64,000 nt of DNA from Chitinophaga pinensis (GTDB lineage Bacteria > Bacteroidota > Bacteroidia > Chitinophagales > Chitinophagaceae): assembly GCA_943333125.1 (NCBI GenBank), contig CALQSB010000009.1:18512-82511 (forward strand), read 5' to 3'. Positions 63,001-64,000 of the stretch are shown here, piece after piece; within the stretch, counting starts at the first letter, position 1, and every line of letters begins with the position of its first letter. The translations under genes and the position numbers were made by a program. The notes under the pieces were generated by a model. That model saw only the letters and a program-made list of their open reading frames with translations. It did no database searches and had not been told where the DNA came from.

Positions 63001-63438
63001 GATCTGGTAGAAGAAGCCGTTATGAAGGAGTTTAACCGACTTACAGAAAGGGGAGGCGTTTTGGGAGCCATGGAAAGAATGTATCAACGAAATAAAATTC
63101 AGGAAGAGAGTTTGCATTACGAAACCTTAAAACATACCGGCGAATATCCTATTGTTGGTGTGAATACATTTTTAAGTAAAAAAGGTTCTCCTACTATTTT
63201 GCCTACAGAAGTTATTCGTTCAACAAAAGAAGAAAAAGAATCGCAAATTTTTTCTCTTGAAGCGTTTAAGCAACGCCATCAGCATAAATCATCAGAGATG
63301 CTCGAAAGATTACAAAAAGCTGCTATCGCTAATGGTAATTTATTTGAAGAATTAATGGAAACCGTTAAGTATTGCAGTTTAGGGCAAATTACCAATGCTT
63401 TATATAATGTAGGCGGACAATACAGAAGGAATATGTAA
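60022..63438 (+). CDS. icmF: Fused isobutyryl-CoA mutase/GTPase (IcmF)
   Basis: 1138 residues, the size of IcmF fusions. The N-terminal B12-binding domain has [15 protein letters not shown] (residues 18-32; His21 is the cobalt ligand) and [13 protein letters not shown]. The middle G-domain is MeaB-like: P-loop [19 protein letters not shown] (199-217), [20 protein letters not shown] and [10 protein letters not shown]. The mutase barrel follows from about 560: [20 protein letters not shown] then [20 protein letters not shown], where Phe replaces the Tyr of methylmalonyl-CoA mutase, fitting isobutyryl- or related acyl-CoA substrates. Its GTPase is thought to guard cofactor loading. The gene has its own promoter and ends at a terminator at 63629. 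Confidence 0.93.
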   Translation: MNFSTHQKVRIVTAAALFDGHDAAINIMRRILQSKGAEIIHLGHNRSVAEIVECAIEEDVQGIAITSYQGGHVEFFKYMKDLLDQNGCGHIKIFGGGGGTILPKEIAELHNYGITRIYSPDDGRTMGLEGMIEDVIRQCDFNLKENGNYETPMSLGEVFDVRKIARNITNAENGVFVGSRQSQTGAEKNALENSKAVVLGITGTGGAGKSSVTDEIVRRFLNFYTDKTIAVVSVDPSKKKTGGALLGDRIRMNAISSPRAYMRSLATRESDKALSKYVQDAINICKEAGYDFIILESAGVGQSDASILDYCNVSMYVMTPEYGAPSQLEKINMLDYADVVCVNKFDKAGALDALHDVRKQYKRNHGLWNAKDEELPIVGTIAAQFNDAGVNELFERLMEKVIQKTGVSFTNNKAQHQFNKFISDQTTIIPPSRVRYLSEIAEIINAYDNQVNEQSNWATKWYQLNGVLHSLQQSTPEIKSVLEAEINNVLSKLDVENKKLIQHWTALRERYQKEFYEFQVRDKVIKQPLTFKSLSGTTLSKVYLPRYKDWGDILKWQLQENVPGEFPFTAGVFPLKRDGEDPTRMFAGEGGPERTNRRFHYVSVGQPAKRLSTAFDSVTLYGEDPAVRPDIYGKIGNSGVSIATVDDAKKLYSGFDLCDSKTSVSMTINGPAPIILAFFMNAAIDQQCEKYILENNLNEEVNKIIESKFNIKELPKYIGMDGGNVEATKGKLEGALPPGNDGLGLRLLGLSGQDVLPKEVYEKIKAAALSSVRGTVQADILKEDQAQNTCIFSTEFALKLMGDVQQYFINQNIQNFYSVSISGYHIAEAGANPITQLAFTLANGFTFVEYYLSRNMHIDDFAPNLSFFFSNGMDPEYSVIGRVARRIWAKAMKNKYKGNSRSQKLKYHIQTSGRSLHAQEIDFNDIRTTLQALYAIYDNCNSLHTNAYDEAITTPTEESVRRAMAIQLIINRELGTAKNENPNQGSFLIEELTDLVEEAVMKEFNRLTERGGVLGAMERMYQRNKIQEESLHYETLKHTGEYPIVGVNTFLSKKGSPTILPTEVIRSTKEEKESQIFSLEAFKQRHQHKSSEMLERLQKAAIANGNLFEELMETVKYCSLGQITNALYNVGGQYRRNM

Positions 63439-63628
63439 ATAAAATATTACGATTGGATGATTGCCGATCATTTCAAACAATACGATTATCTCCAAAATTT
63501 ACAGGGGATTTCTATCACGCTAATCCAAAAAAAGACACAAATATCAAACAGCAAGTAGAAAAAATTTCACAATGCAAAAAGATTATTATTTTCGCATCGG
63601 TTTTTCATAGGATATTGGATTTTAAAGC

Positions 63629-63659
63629 AGGGCTAGATTTCTATCTTGGCCCTTTTTTT
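63629..63659 (+). terminator. Intrinsic terminator downstream of icmF
   Basis: AGGGCTAGAT, short loop, ATCTTGGCCCT followed by seven T residues. It lies about 190 bp after the icmF stop on the plus strand. Confidence 0.8.
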
Positions 63660-64000
63660 ATGTCATTCGTTGAATAAAAATCCAGGTTTTAAAAGTAAAA
63701 ATGAATTTCTCGAGATACACCTAGAAAAAAACGAGATTTTAGCCAATATCAATACAAGTCAATAGAAATCATAAGCCTTTTCAGAATTTACGCTACAAGG
63801 ATTTCCGATAAGAAGAAAAGCTGTTTATTTAAATATAATTAGTGACTATAAGTATATTAAAAAATATAGTAGACTAGGACTATTTGCATTTCGTTGAAGC
63901 GTAATATTTTGACATTGTATGCCCCAATACTTTTAAACACTTCGCAATCATTTTAAATAGTTAATTCAAATTCATATTAAGGTTGAAATAAAATACTTTC
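63660..64000. other. Right-edge region without a recognisable gene
   Basis: About 340 bp of AT-rich sequence. A weak inverted pair TTTCTCG/CGAGATTT lies near 63702-63739. No coding region, RNA gene or promoter can be supported. Confidence 0.5.

Noticed and set aside
63453..63677. 74-codon plus-strand frame after icmF
   Set aside because: It starts with TTG, runs through the terminator hairpin and has no coding character.

Overview
The window is an AT-rich chromosomal segment from a member of the Bacteroidota, most likely the Chitinophagales/Sphingobacteriales side. The reasons are type IX secretion C-terminal sorting domains on two secreted proteins, a GldA-type ABC ATPase, lipoboxes of the Bacteroidota kind, -7 promoter boxes of the form TAnnTTTG, a fused B12 mutase of the IcmF type, and almost no Shine-Dalgarno sequences. 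No tRNA, rRNA, CRISPR array, insertion sequence or phage gene was seen. Most genes are on the minus strand; the plus-strand ones are a methyltransferase, a YkuD transpeptidase, mutL, korA, a winged-helix regulator, rsmA and icmF.

Layout. 0-4.5 kb: the start of a truncated lutB, a serine hydrolase, a steroid-reductase-like membrane protein, a small secreted protein and a saccharopine-dehydrogenase-like enzyme. 4.5-4.9 kb: an array of 39-bp palindromic repeats. 4.9-9.8 kb: a four-gene set (N-acetylhexosamine-kinase-like protein, GH109-like protein, secreted SGNH hydrolase with a sorting domain, MFS transporter) that looks like amino-sugar catabolism. 9.9-20.6 kb: membrane and envelope proteins, a lipoprotein beta-carbonic anhydrase, a dipeptide epimerase, a large secreted SBBP/beta-propeller protein, an MFS transporter, oligopeptidase B and an esterase. 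20.7-29.4 kb: a TPR-adenylate cyclase, small membrane proteins and lipoproteins, an acyltransferase with a decayed partial copy beside it, a NeuD-type acetyltransferase and kbl. 29.4-42.5 kb: a damaged-looking methyltransferase gene, YkuD, queA, acs, a NagZ/AmiE-like fusion, mutL, dacB and an arginase-fold protein lacking metal ligands. 42.6-56.5 kb: housekeeping genes korA, nth, a DivIC-like gene, eno, gldA, ricT, holB, a glutathione peroxidase, comF and radA. 57-64 kb: a regulator, pdxA, rsmA and icmF.

Themes. Several products act on the cell wall (NagZ/AmiE fusion, dipeptide epimerase, DacB, YkuD, perhaps the serine hydrolase), consistent with peptidoglycan turnover. Central carbon genes (eno, acs, korA, icmF, kbl) are scattered as single units.

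The most unusual content is intergenic. Four families of short palindromic or structured repeats occupy gaps between genes: a GTTGGTG hairpin family (4.5 and 41.2 kb), a CCCCC/GGGGG palindrome family that overlaps the stop codons of mutL, dacB and acs (32.4 and 39.6-39.8 kb), a TTCTCAGCAA palindrome family (58.8 kb), and a candidate leader-RNA family. The last has a basal helix of changing sequence, then a conserved CATGYG box, then an ATG about 32-36 nt after the helix. It occurs upstream of ykuD and comF, at 59.8 kb, and three times in tandem between acs and its neighbour. It is the best candidate here for something undescribed.
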